A stretch of DNA of 36,628 nucleotides from Promethearchaeota archaeon (GCA_011364925.1 RDOA01000008.1:1-36628); one strand, 5' to 3'; positions 1 through 7,544 are shown, numbered from the stretch's first letter. Notes: generated by a model from the sequence alone, not told the origin. Numbers and translations: made by a program.

Positions 1-1302
1 TATTATTCCTTTTGGCCTATATTCGTCGAATTTTTCAGCTTTCTTAAAACTTTCATCTGCTATTGCGATCATTTCCTTTAAAAAGTCGGTTTCTTGTCTC
101 ATTAAGTCCATGAATTCATTATAATCAGTAGTTGACATTTTCATATTTTCCCATAGTGTTCTCGCATCTTTCGGCCCTAATTCCATGTAATAAGTAGTAG
201 TTACTTCTTCATAACTCTTTTTAGTTTTATATATTTCCACTCGTTTGTTTTCCACTAATTTGGCTAAATCACGTAATTGGGTGTAGAGTTCATCTTTCTT
301 CTTTTTATTAGATTCATTGTTTATTTTGATGCTCAGTTCAATACTTTCAGCTAACAATTTTTTCAACTCTGCTAACTTTTCCTCTCTTGGGACAAGGTCT
401 CGTTCAATTTCTTTTATTAAATCGAGCTTCCGTTGATTGTAATATTTCTTCTCTTCTTCAGTGAGCTCACTTTCTTCTAATTGTTTAATAATATCAGTAA
501 GTTCCACAAACAAGGATTCCGATTGCGCATATTCCCGAGCAAATTTTTCATTGAGAGAGGCTCGAATATCTGGGGGTTTTTTAAGCAGCGCAAGAGAATC
601 AGGTTTTACCTCAACGAGTTTTTCTCTCAATTTAACCCATTGTGGACTATATTCTACCGCTTTTTCAAAACATTCGATAGCTTTTTTCGAATTATTTAGG
701 TTTTCATAGATTAATCCTAAGTCAAACCACGCGTAACTGTGTTTTGGGTTAACATCTAAAGATCTTTCAAAATATGCTATAGCTTTTTCGTATTGTCCCA
801 TTTCTTTATACGCTAAGCCAAGACTATGCAAATGGTGTTCACTTTTGGGGTTAATGTTTGAAGCATTCTTACTAAATTTAATTGCTTCTTCGTAATTACC
901 GAGTCTAATGTTAATTTCACCGATTAGATTTAAAATATGTTCGTCAGTTGGATATTTTACTAAATCTTTTTCCAATAATTTAAGTCCTTTTTTATAATAT
1001 TTGGTTGCTTTGCTTCCTTTCGCCAGTTTAGAATAAGCATCACCTACACATGCATAAATCGGACCATATTTAGGGTGTAACTCTAGAGCAGTTGTTCCAA
1101 GCTTGATCATTTCTTCCCATTTTCCTAAATGCGATAGAGATTCCAATAACACACCCCAGCTAATGCTAACATTTGGTTCTAAATTTGTTAATTTAGTAAA
1201 TACTTTCACTGCCCCTTTAAAATCCCCCATCATGTAAGCTTTGGTACCGATAGCATATCCTTCTAAATGAGCAGACGATTTTGGAAATTCGTTCTTCCAC
1301 AT
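1..1302 (-). CDS. TPR-repeat protein, C-terminus beyond window edge
   Basis: A minus-strand frame runs open from ATG at 1302 to base 1, giving 434 codons with no stop, so the protein continues off the left edge. Residues about 10-215 form six tetratricopeptide repeats with the usual 34-residue spacing; one reads AIAYFERSLDVNPKHSYAW. From about residue 235 onward the sequence is rich in Lys and Glu and looks like a long helical or coiled-coil region, for example LTEEEKKYYNQRKLDLIKE. No signal peptide or membrane segment is visible, so it is probably a cytoplasmic scaffold. TPRs bind partner peptides; which partner cannot be told. There is no ATG further upstream in frame, so 1302 is the natural start. 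Confidence 0.85.
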   Translation of the reverse strand, partial: MWKNEFPKSSAHLEGYAIGTKAYMMGDFKGAVKVFTKLTNLEPNVSISWGVLLESLSHLGKWEEMIKLGTTALELHPKYGPIYACVGDAYSKLAKGSKATKYYKKGLKLLEKDLVKYPTDEHILNLIGEINIRLGNYEEAIKFSKNASNINPKSEHHLHSLGLAYKEMGQYEKAIAYFERSLDVNPKHSYAWFDLGLIYENLNNSKKAIECFEKAVEYSPQWVKLREKLVEVKPDSLALLKKPPDIRASLNEKFAREYAQSESLFVELTDIIKQLEESELTEEEKKYYNQRKLDLIKEIERDLVPREEKLAELKKLLAESIELSIKINNESNKKKKDELYTQLRDLAKLVENKRVEIYKTKKSYEEVTTTYYMELGPKDARTLWENMKMSTTDYNEFMDLMRQETDFLKEMIAIADESFKKAEKFDEYRPKGII

Positions 1303-1403
1303 TTTCAATTCATATAATATATAAAGATAAGAAGTAATAAAGTTCAGCTTTTTCAATCTTACTTTTTTTTTATCAAATTAAAATGGTGCCAGATAACAAT
1401 ATT

Positions 1404-1535
1404 CCGTGTGAGCGAGACGAGCGCACCCGTAGAAGACGGGTTTGGTGAGGTGGGGGTGTACGTGCTAAAGGCTTGAATGTGTCGAGGTGGATGATATTCG
1501 TTTCGAGATTGAAAGAAGGAATGCGTGTGACAAAG
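1404..1535 (+). repeat. Intergenic repeat family, copy 1 (GC-rich module plus tail)
   Basis: Bases 1404-1465 match 6887-6949 almost base for base. This GC-rich module contains a perfect hairpin, ACCCGT-AGAAG-ACGGGT. It is followed directly by AAAGGCTTGAATGTGT and a TTTCGAGATTGAAAG tail typical of the family, but the central core seen in the 5.0 and 7.0 kb copies is absent, so this copy has an internal deletion. The tail runs straight into a TPR gene remnant. It occupies most of the 435-base gap between the two flanking genes; the rest (1303-1403 and 1607-1737) is AT-rich. Confidence 0.75.
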
Positions 1536-1606
1536 TTATTGAAATTAACCCGAAGTACGAAAAAGCATTGGAATTAAGAGAAAAACTACTCAAAAATCGG
1601 ATTTAA
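1469..1606 (+). pseudogene. TPR gene remnant (C-terminal fragment)
   Basis: The frame ending in TAA at 1604-1606 encodes VIEINPKYEKALELREKLL and then KNRI, an unmistakable last TPR helix pair. It resembles the end of the 735-residue TPR protein just downstream. The frame is open back to 1469, but everything before about 1530 is repeat sequence, so only about 25 residues of TPR coding sequence remain. There is no start codon that would make a sensible protein. I read it as the 3' end of a lost TPR gene, cut or replaced by the repeat. Confidence 0.6.
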
Positions 1607-1683
1607 GATTATTTGAAGGTTTACTTGTTTTACAATACCGGTGAGAGCAAATCTTTTGAGCAACAATTATAACTGGAATTAGG

Positions 1684-1696
1684 TTATATAAATAAT
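1684..1696 (+). promoter_or_regulatory. TATA-box promoter for the beta-helix/TPR gene
   Basis: GTTATATAAATAATA is a good archaeal TATA element about 50 bases before the ATG at 1738. Transcription would start near 1712-1718, giving a leader of about 20-25 bases. Confidence 0.45.
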
Positions 1697-1737
1697 AAGA
1701 GCAAAAAATTTGACAATTTAGGAATCAGAAGATCAAG

Positions 1738-3945
1738 ATGCAAGAAATTTTTAATAAAACTACACCTAAAGTTCAAACTGAGAAGTTTAAAGAAAAAGAT
1801 TTGGTTAACTTATTTGAATACCACAAAGTTTCGGGCTCTGGAGTTCAGACAGATCCATACATAATTGAAAGTAGTGATGTTTTTCCTAAGGTTGATATAA
1901 TAGCAATTAAAAAATCAAATCTTTATATTCAATTTAGGAATCACGATTTAAGATCAATTAAATTTAAAAGATCATCAAATATAACAATTAAAAATTGTAA
2001 TTCTTCGAATCTGCAACTTCTTAATTGTTCTGAAGTAAAAATTTTCGATTCCACTTTCGATTTGCTAGAGATAAATAATTCCGTCAAAATTTCTATCCAT
2101 AATTCCAAGATTTCTTATCTGAAACTATTCAATTCCTTTCTAAACGAATTTGATAATTGTTCAATTAAAAGAATAGATAAACACCATAGCCCTGATAACA
2201 CCTTAAATATAGAAGGACAACTGGAAGATAAAGATAGAAAAAGTAATATATTCCAAAATAATGTCCCCTCGATAATAATCCTGTTTTTAGTATTACTTGT
2301 TTGTGGAGATATTCTTTTTTTTTCGTTCATAACGTACACAGTAACCCCCTATACTTTAATAATCATATCGATAATAACAGCTTCTATTATAAGTTTCATG
2401 GTTATTTCTGTTAAGGAAGCAATAAATTTACAAAAAAAGCTGAAAAAATATTATAACGGAAACATAGATTTGGAGTTTAATAATGGTAAAATTATCCTCG
2501 GTTGTGGATTAATAATATTAGGTTTAGTTTTAGCAAATTTATCAATTTATATTCTTTACACTGATCCCTTATTATGGTTACAAACCGAAATTACAACGAT
2601 TTATCTTCTCTCTTTAATCACAATTGCTTCTGTTATTATAACCATCGGTATAAACTCTATATTAAGAAATATGCGTTCTTTTAGAGATCGTTTTGTTAAA
2701 AAGAAAAGTCCGGTTTATCCTCTATTTCTACTCTATAACATCTTTTATGCTCTCATTTTGAGTTTTATGTATATAAGTGCTTTCCTTTTTAATTTAAATG
2801 ATGCTTTTTTAATTATCGCTCAGTTGCTACTCGCTTATCTTGTGATAAATTTTATCATCGCAGTATTTACAAAATTTAAACTTTCTAAATCTAAAGAATC
2901 TTCGGGGGCAACAAGATCTATCCTTGGGATATTCTTAGTGGGATCAGGAGGCTTTACTTTCCCTTTACTAAATTCTCTTCTCCCTGTTTACATCTATTAC
3001 CTTGGTTTGCTTAATTTCCCTCAAATTGCTATTTACTATTTCTTACTCATGTGTTCATCAGTTATTCTAGCTCTCTTCGGAATAATTTCCTTCCCTAAAA
3101 CTTCAAAATTTTTATCTGCTGTTCAATATAGCAAAAAGGAAAAGTATACTAAATCAATCAAATCCTTTCGATCTGCATTACGAACTGAACCATATAACGA
3201 AATTGGATTGTATAATTTAGGAATGACATATTACAAGAATGAGGAATATGCTAAATCAGTTGAAACTCTAAAGAAAGTTTTGACAATAAACCAAAACTCG
3301 ATACGTACCTTGATCGGTTTAGGATACGCTTTCACTGAGTTAGGAGATTTTGAATCTGCTATTAATTCTTGCGAAAAAGCGATCCATCTAATTAAAAATC
3401 CAGTTATATCAGTCTCAACTAAACTAAGCGATATAATTAAACAAACTTTCGCTCAACCAATTAAGGAGGAATCAGCGTGGCAAGCTTTAAGCTATGTATA
3501 TTCAGTTCAAAACAATTACGAGAAAGTAGTGGAAACAGCGAAGAAGGCGTTAAAGTTAAATCCTAGATATAAAGAAGCGTTGCTCTCTCTTGCATATGGT
3601 TATACTTATTTAGGTGAATATGATAAAGCAATTGAAGCTTGTAATAGTGCTCTAGATTTAGATTCTCGTTTTGGTTATACTTGGCATCACCTTGGAAGAG
3701 CTTATCACTTAAAAGGTGACCTAGACTTAGCATTTCAGATGTTTGAAAAAGCTGTTAAATTGTCTCCTAACGAACATAGAATTCGATTAAATCTTGCTAA
3801 ATTATTCTTAGATAAAAAAGAGTATTCTAGAGCCCTCGAAGAAATTGACATAGCTCTAAAACTTAAGCCAAATTTCCAAGATGCTATTGAGGTTAGAGAA
3901 CAAATTCTAACATTGATAAATGAAGACGACAATGTAAATAATTAA
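1738..3945 (+). CDS. Beta-helix / multi-pass membrane / TPR protein
   Basis: 735 residues in three parts. Residues about 45-140 are short Asn- and Ser-rich repeats (SSNITIKNCNSSNLQLLNC) of the right-handed parallel beta-helix type found in surface carbohydrate-binding or carbohydrate-cleaving proteins. Residues about 175-455 hold roughly eight hydrophobic segments. Residues about 460-725 hold about seven TPRs, for example YDKAIEACNSALDLDSRFGY. There is no N-terminal signal peptide, so which side of the membrane each end faces is uncertain. The order suggests a receptor- or scaffold-like protein joining a beta-helix to a TPR platform. I know of no characterised protein with this arrangement. 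ATG 1738 is preceded by a TATA box and lacks a strong ribosome-binding site. Confidence 0.85.
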   Translation: MQEIFNKTTPKVQTEKFKEKDLVNLFEYHKVSGSGVQTDPYIIESSDVFPKVDIIAIKKSNLYIQFRNHDLRSIKFKRSSNITIKNCNSSNLQLLNCSEVKIFDSTFDLLEINNSVKISIHNSKISYLKLFNSFLNEFDNCSIKRIDKHHSPDNTLNIEGQLEDKDRKSNIFQNNVPSIIILFLVLLVCGDILFFSFITYTVTPYTLIIISIITASIISFMVISVKEAINLQKKLKKYYNGNIDLEFNNGKIILGCGLIILGLVLANLSIYILYTDPLLWLQTEITTIYLLSLITIASVIITIGINSILRNMRSFRDRFVKKKSPVYPLFLLYNIFYALILSFMYISAFLFNLNDAFLIIAQLLLAYLVINFIIAVFTKFKLSKSKESSGATRSILGIFLVGSGGFTFPLLNSLLPVYIYYLGLLNFPQIAIYYFLLMCSSVILALFGIISFPKTSKFLSAVQYSKKEKYTKSIKSFRSALRTEPYNEIGLYNLGMTYYKNEEYAKSVETLKKVLTINQNSIRTLIGLGYAFTELGDFESAINSCEKAIHLIKNPVISVSTKLSDIIKQTFAQPIKEESAWQALSYVYSVQNNYEKVVETAKKALKLNPRYKEALLSLAYGYTYLGEYDKAIEACNSALDLDSRFGYTWHHLGRAYHLKGDLDLAFQMFEKAVKLSPNEHRIRLNLAKLFLDKKEYSRALEEIDIALKLKPNFQDAIEVREQILTLINEDDNVNN

Positions 3946-3953
3946 TGTAATTT

Positions 3954-4105
3954 ATCGGGCAAAGTATTCAGCCTACCATTCTCAAACGCGCGAGTGTGTG
4001 GCACTCGAAAGAGGAGTTCGAGGTTCAGGCTTAGGGTGAGAGAGGTTTGTGTAAGTTTTAGACGATAAACATCTCGAGATTGAAATGATGAGGGGGTGAG
4101 TTCCT
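3954..4105 (+). repeat. Intergenic repeat family, copy 2 (core plus diverged tail)
   Basis: Begins nine bases after the stop of the preceding gene. It carries the core with the perfect hairpin CGAGTG-TGTGG-CACTCG, then an overlapping alternative hairpin CTCGAA-AGAGGAG-TTCGAG. The GACGATA and CTCGAGATTGAAA tail motifs follow, but the final GTGTTCCGGA box is degraded. The core matches the 5.0 kb and 7.0 kb copies nearly base for base. Confidence 0.8.
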
Positions 4106-4118
4106 GAATGGGGGTTTG

Positions 4119-4877
4119 CTAATTCCAAATCTCATACCAAATAGCCATAAGTAGAAGCGGAGCAAAAAAACCTATAAGGGCTCCCCAGCCTATAAATTCA
4201 GGATTGATCGCCCAGCCTATCAACAATCCAATAAAACAAGTCACAAAGGATACAACAAGAAAAACGATTAAATTGCTTCCTGTTGAGGATATTTTCACTT
4301 GATCTGATTCTTGCTCCTTTCTATATACAAGTTTAAAGTCAGTGTTATCCGCGATTTGATATAGCTTTGGGTCTATATTTTTTTGATTCCTTTGTTCTTC
4401 GGTCATCTTGCGCAGTTTTTTCTTTTTTTTAATGACTTTAGAAAAATCAGAGTAGATGGGATTTTTTCCGAAGGCCATCGTTCTAAGCCAACGCTTATTG
4501 TCAAAGCTTTCAATCTCGTTAATTTGACATTTATATAAGTCGATCCATGCTAAATTTACAAGAGCATCGAGTCCTTTGAGTGTATGAATTGGATTTTTGT
4601 TGAGGACCAGGATTATCAAGTGCGTGAGATTTTCGAGATTTTTAATCTCGCTAATAGAATTATTAGCGAGTATTAGAACTTTTAGATTCTGTAGTGCTTC
4701 TAAACCTTCAATTTCAGATATTTGGTTATTGCTAAGGTTTAACACTTCCAGATTTTGTAAATCTTCGAGTCCCTCTATCGATGAGATTTGCGTAATTTTT
4801 TTCCCGGAAAGATTGAGGGTTAGTTGACCTTTTCTTCTTTTTGTTTTATACGTTTTATTTTGATAAATTACGGACAT
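4119..4877 (-). CDS. LRR protein with C-terminal membrane anchor
   Basis: 252 residues. Residues about 18-135 are five or six 22-residue SDS22-type leucine-rich repeats, for example LQNLEVLNLSNNQISEIEG, capped by a region with NPIYSDF. A conserved basic stretch follows (KKKKKLRKMTEEQRNQK), then two hydrophobic segments at about 203-250 that should anchor it in the membrane with the LRRs in the cytoplasm. LRRs bind protein partners; the partner is unknown. A close paralogue lies at 14125-14817, and the two diverge only after the basic stretch. A TATA box about 27 bases before the ATG suggests a leaderless mRNA. Confidence 0.85.
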   Translation of the reverse strand: MSVIYQNKTYKTKRRKGQLTLNLSGKKITQISSIEGLEDLQNLEVLNLSNNQISEIEGLEALQNLKVLILANNSISEIKNLENLTHLIILVLNKNPIHTLKGLDALVNLAWIDLYKCQINEIESFDNKRWLRTMAFGKNPIYSDFSKVIKKKKKLRKMTEEQRNQKNIDPKLYQIADNTDFKLVYRKEQESDQVKISSTGSNLIVFLVVSFVTCFIGLLIGWAINPEFIGWGALIGFFAPLLLMAIWYEIWN

Positions 4878-4898
4878 ATATTTTTATCGTCGATATTG

Positions 4899-4909
4899 CA
4901 TATAAAAGT
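4899..4909 (-). promoter_or_regulatory. TATA box of LRR gene, predicts leaderless mRNA
   Basis: On the minus strand the sequence reads ACTTTTATATG, centred about 27 bases before the ATG at 4877, the usual archaeal TATA-to-start distance. The transcript would begin at or next to the start codon. The paralogue at 14817 has the same arrangement. A perfect inverted repeat, CGGAAC/GTTCCG, lies further out at 4973-4994; neither strand has a T run after it, so it is not an obvious terminator. Confidence 0.5.
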
Positions 4910-5031
4910 TTTTCTGCTTTTTACTAGTTAAATCTATGTATTTGCTGGTAAATTCCATTTATAGTTTTTTTACGGAACGCTCATGGAAGTTCCGAATCAT
5001 TATGGCAGTATAGATCTATAAATAGGTACAG

Positions 5032-5214
5032 AGCTTTCGGGCGAGGTATTCAGCCTGCCACTCTCAAACGCGCGAGTGTGTGGCACTCGAAAGAGGAGTT
5101 CGAGGTTCAAACTTAGGGTGATAAAGGCTTGAATGTGTGAGCGGTGGACGATAAGTGTTTCGAAATTGAAAAAGGGAGTGTGTTCCGGATTACTATTTTT
5201 TTTTATAATTTAGT
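5032..5214 (+). repeat. Intergenic repeat family, copy 3 (near-complete core and tail)
   Basis: The clearest core-plus-tail copy. It has CTTTCGGGCGAGGTATTC, the core with hairpin CGAGTG-TGTGG-CACTCG, AGGGTGATAAAGGCTTGAAT, GACGATA, TTTCGAAATTGAAAAAGGG, GTGTGTTCCGGAT and a closing run of nine T. From the core through the tail it is almost identical to the 6.9-7.1 kb copy. The rest of the 458-base gap holds the divergent LRR promoter and AT-rich spacer. Confidence 0.85.
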
Positions 5215-5335
5215 GAAGGTTAATAATTTAGCGTTCTAATTTTATATTGATTAAGTGGCATAAAGTAGGTTTATTTAGAGGTGCATTTACATATTTAAGA
5301 AATCCCTTGGGTGGTGGCTTATCTTTGTAGGGATC

Positions 5336-5653
5336 ATGTTGTTAATCATAAGTAGCCTAATTTACGACCTATTAATATTTGTTTGGGAGATTTTTATAGA
5401 ATTTTATTGGGTTGTAATTTTGTTATCTGGGGTGGGTATTGGTAGTCTGGTTATAGGTGGGATAAAGCTGCAATATAACGCACCAAGCTGGATTGTGTTA
5501 ATCGGTGTAATACTAATTTTTATTTCGTTAATTTTAGCATCGCTTTTTATGAGTTTAGGAGGTATTTTATTGAGTTATGTATCGATACCGATGATACTTG
5601 TTGTTATAGGGCTTGTATGTATAGTAGTGGCAGGATTAATCAGAGAAAAATGA
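5336..5653 (+). CDS. Small multi-pass membrane protein
   Basis: 105 residues, almost entirely hydrophobic, with three to four predicted membrane helices (for example WVVILLSGVGIGSLVIGG) and a short basic C-terminus, GLIREK. The frame is open upstream to 5279 and encodes KKSLGWWLIFVGI just before the ATG, which would extend the first helix nicely, so the true start may be a non-ATG codon a little upstream. Family not recognised. It lies between two copies of the intergenic repeat and belongs to a run of small membrane-protein genes on this strand. Confidence 0.6.
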   Translation: MLLIISSLIYDLLIFVWEIFIEFYWVVILLSGVGIGSLVIGGIKLQYNAPSWIVLIGVILIFISLILASLFMSLGGILLSYVSIPMILVVIGLVCIVVAGLIREK

Positions 5654-5667
5654 ATTCTAGTTTAAAT

Positions 5668-5750
5668 TAGTGAGGGTTTGTGTAAGTTTTGACGATACAG
5701 TTTCGAGATTGAATGTGGAGCGTTGTGTTCCGGAACTTTATTCTCTTTCA
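5668..5750 (+). repeat. Intergenic repeat family, copy 4 (5'-truncated)
   Basis: Starts about 15 bases after a stop codon with AGTGAGGGTTTGTGTAAG, then GACGATA, TTTCGAGATTGAA and TTGTGTTCCGGAA before a T-rich end. It lacks the core hairpin region. The GGTTTGTGTAAGTTTT piece matches copy 2 rather than copy 3. Confidence 0.75.
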
Positions 5751-5841
5751 TTTTATATGTACCAATTAGTAATCAAAGCAAAATTATTTATTTCTAGATT
5801 GGTTAATATTATCTGAAATTTGTAGAGGAAGTGATGATTCA

Positions 5842-6309
5842 ATGATTTTGAGTGGAATCATTGGCACGATACTCTGGATTAGGTCTAGGCGTTGGTTCAA
5901 AGGCTATAAATCTCCATATCGGTTGTTAATTAGAATAATAATCCAGTTATGTATAGTTGGGCTAATTTCCATACTTTCGGCTACCATAGTCTTTTCTATT
6001 CCGCGTTCTTATGGAGATTATACGATATTTCTACCGTTATCTTATCCTTTCTTGGTGGCTTGGAATATCGATGGGTTGCTTCCTGTGTGGCCTCCTTATC
6101 AATATTATTCCATATCTGTATTTTTTATTCCAATTAAAGGGGGATTATTGAACTCAGAATATGGTTCATTTTCTGCTATCCTAGGGGAAATATTTTTCCA
6201 AAGTATGCCGCTTTTTCTGCTAACGAATATGGTCTTAACAGGGATTCTCCTTCTTCTAAGCGAATTACGGATTTTTCGTTTTAATATTAGTTCTAAATCT
6301 ATTCTATAA
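5842..6309 (+). CDS. Four-helix membrane protein, tandem paralogue 1
   Basis: 155 residues. It has a short N-terminal helix, a conserved basic loop (RSRRWFKGYK), a second helix (IQLCIVGLISILSATIV), a non-cytoplasmic loop of about 60 residues with LPLSYP and YYSISV, and a C-terminal helix pair ending LLLLSELRIF. The next gene is a tandem copy: the first 50 residues are almost identical while the middle loop differs. Function not recognised. GAGGAAGTGAT upstream resembles a ribosome-binding site for ATG 5842. Confidence 0.7.
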   Translation: MILSGIIGTILWIRSRRWFKGYKSPYRLLIRIIIQLCIVGLISILSATIVFSIPRSYGDYTIFLPLSYPFLVAWNIDGLLPVWPPYQYYSISVFFIPIKGGLLNSEYGSFSAILGEIFFQSMPLFLLTNMVLTGILLLLSELRIFRFNISSKSIL

Positions 6310-6345
6310 GTAAACAAAATTTTAAAAAAGGAAATGTATTAAAAA

Positions 6346-6786
6346 ATGATTTTATGTGGAATCTTGGGCACAATAATTTGGATTAGGTCGAGGCGCTGGT
6401 TCAAAGGTTATAAATATCTGTATCGGTTATTAATCAGAATAATAATCCAGTTATGTATAGTTGGGCTGATTTCTATACTTTCCGCTACCATCGTCTCTCC
6501 TCCGCGTTTATATGGTGAAATCTCAATTTTTTTACCCTTATCTTATCCAGTATTGCTACAATGGGGTATTTCTGGATATATGGTGTACCCTCCTATTCAT
6601 TATTACACAATAAGCGTGTTAGGTATTGATTTTACAGGTGGGGCGTTAGAATTTGGTGCTTCCGCTTACATTCAAGGGCAAATTTTTATGTATAGTATAC
6701 CGTTATTACTATTACTCAATCTGGTCTTTACAGGAGTTCTACTTCTTCTTAGTGAATTATGGAAGGTTTTTTTTTCTAAGAAGTAG
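6346..6786 (+). CDS. Four-helix membrane protein, tandem paralogue 2
   Basis: 146 residues, starting 36 bases after the stop of its twin, with AAGGAAATG as a possible ribosome-binding site. The basic loop RSRRWFKGYK and the helix IQLCIVGLISILSATIV are identical to the twin. The exposed loop keeps LPLSYP but is otherwise rewritten, and the C-terminal helix pair ends LLLLSELWKVF. The two are probably co-transcribed. The conserved N-terminal half and variable loop suggest duplication followed by change in the exposed face. Confidence 0.7.
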   Translation: MILCGILGTIIWIRSRRWFKGYKYLYRLLIRIIIQLCIVGLISILSATIVSPPRLYGEISIFLPLSYPVLLQWGISGYMVYPPIHYYTISVLGIDFTGGALEFGASAYIQGQIFMYSIPLLLLLNLVFTGVLLLLSELWKVFFSKK

Positions 6787-6860
6787 TTTAGTTTCTGAGC
6801 GTAAAAGAGTAAATTAATGAACTCCTGATAAATGAAGGTGCAGACATTATTCTCTTGATA

Positions 6861-7136
6861 AGTGCGAGCGAATGTGGTGAGGTGAACCGTGGGAGCGAGA
6901 CGAGCGCACCCGTAGAAGACGGGTTTGGTGAGGTGGGGGTGTAAGTGCCGAACTTTCGGGCGAGGTATCCAGCCTGCCACTCTCAAACGCGCGAGTGTGT
7001 GGCACTCGAAAGAGGAGTTCGAGGTTCAGGCTTAGGGTGATAAAGGCTTGAATGTATGAGCGGTTGACGATATAATGATTCGAGATTGAGAGGAGGGAGT
7101 GTGTTCCGGAGTTTCTACTCCATCTTCTTTTTTATT
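6861..7136 (+). repeat. Intergenic repeat family, copy 5 (longest copy)
   Basis: The fullest copy, about 270 bases. The GC-rich 5' module (hairpin ACCCGT-AGAAG-ACGGGT at about 6910-6926) is followed by CGAACTTTCGGGCGAGG, the core hairpin CGAGTG-TGTGG-CACTCG, and the tail with GACGATA, TTCGAGATTGAG and GGGAGTGTGTTCCGGA. A terminator-like stem and a T run close it. It stands out as a GC-rich island in an AT-rich region. Most of the 445-base gap from 6787 to 7231 is this element. Confidence 0.85.
7108..7136 (+). terminator. Stem-loop plus T-rich tract closing repeat copy 5
   Basis: GGAGT-TTCT-ACTCC forms a perfect 5-bp stem, followed by ATCTTCTTTTTTATT. Archaeal transcription can end at such T tracts. 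The same stem with a TTTT loop closes the copy at 13.67 kb, while other copies have only the T run. Confidence 0.45.
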
Positions 7137-7231
7137 AAGCAATTTTATTTACTAGGGGTAATTTACTATGTAAAGTTTTAATTTCATATTTTCACAGAAC
7201 ATTCAAAATGTAGAATCAAGAGGGAGGAGAG

Positions 7232-7402
7232 ATGAGTGAGGAAGAGATGGATAAGGTTATAAGGCTGCTTATTGACGAAGTTGCTAAGTTAAAGGACGAG
7301 CATGCCAAATGGAAAGTTATAATCGAAATAATATTTTTAGTTTCGGTTTCGAGTCTGATAATTTCTATTGTCGTATGGCTTGATTTTTTAGGAATAATAT
7401 GA
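7232..7402 (+). CDS. 56-residue coiled-coil, tail-anchored membrane protein
   Basis: A short gene with a strong ribosome-binding site (AGGGAGGAGAG directly before the ATG). The first 30 residues are a charged amphipathic helix (MSEEEMDKVIRLLIDEVAKL). One membrane helix follows at about 34-54, ending at the stop. This is the layout of a tail-anchored protein with a cytoplasmic helix, perhaps a small subunit for one of the neighbouring membrane proteins. Family not recognised. A repeat copy begins just after the stop. Confidence 0.6.
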   Translation: MSEEEMDKVIRLLIDEVAKLKDEHAKWKVIIEIIFLVSVSSLIISIVVWLDFLGII

Positions 7403-7412
7403 GAAACTCAGT

Positions 7413-7478
7413 TGGCAGACGATATTAGTTTCGAGATTGAAAAAGGGAGTGTATTCCGGAATTTACTTTTTTTTACTA
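7413..7478 (+). repeat. Intergenic repeat family, copy 6 (tail only)
   Basis: Starts about ten bases after a stop codon: GACGATATTAGTTTCGAGAT, TGAAAAAGGGAGTGTATTCC, GGAATTTAC and a T run. Only the 3' tail of the family is present. Confidence 0.8.
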
Positions 7479-7544
7479 ATGGATTGATCCAAAAGAGTGA
7501 AAGAGACAGTTTTAACCACCAATACATTTTTTGTACAAAACTGT

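Noticed and set aside
5050-5110. tRNA-like TTCGA segment in the repeat core
   Set aside because: No acceptor, D or anticodon stems of the right size fit; the TTCGAG belongs to another hairpin.
6672-6986. Minus-strand open frame of 104 residues across repeat copy 5
   Set aside because: It lies antisense to the end of a membrane-protein gene and to the repeat, has no ribosome-binding site, and its composition is not protein-like.
6861-7136. A complete group II intron in the longest repeat copy
   Set aside because: I find no domain V with its AGC and GAAA-loop pattern and no reverse-transcriptase gene; only a loose domain I resemblance remains.
7413-7478. ATTGAAA motifs in the repeats resemble the 3' end of CRISPR repeats
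   Set aside because: Copies are hundreds to thousands of bases apart, have no regular spacers, and no cas genes are present.
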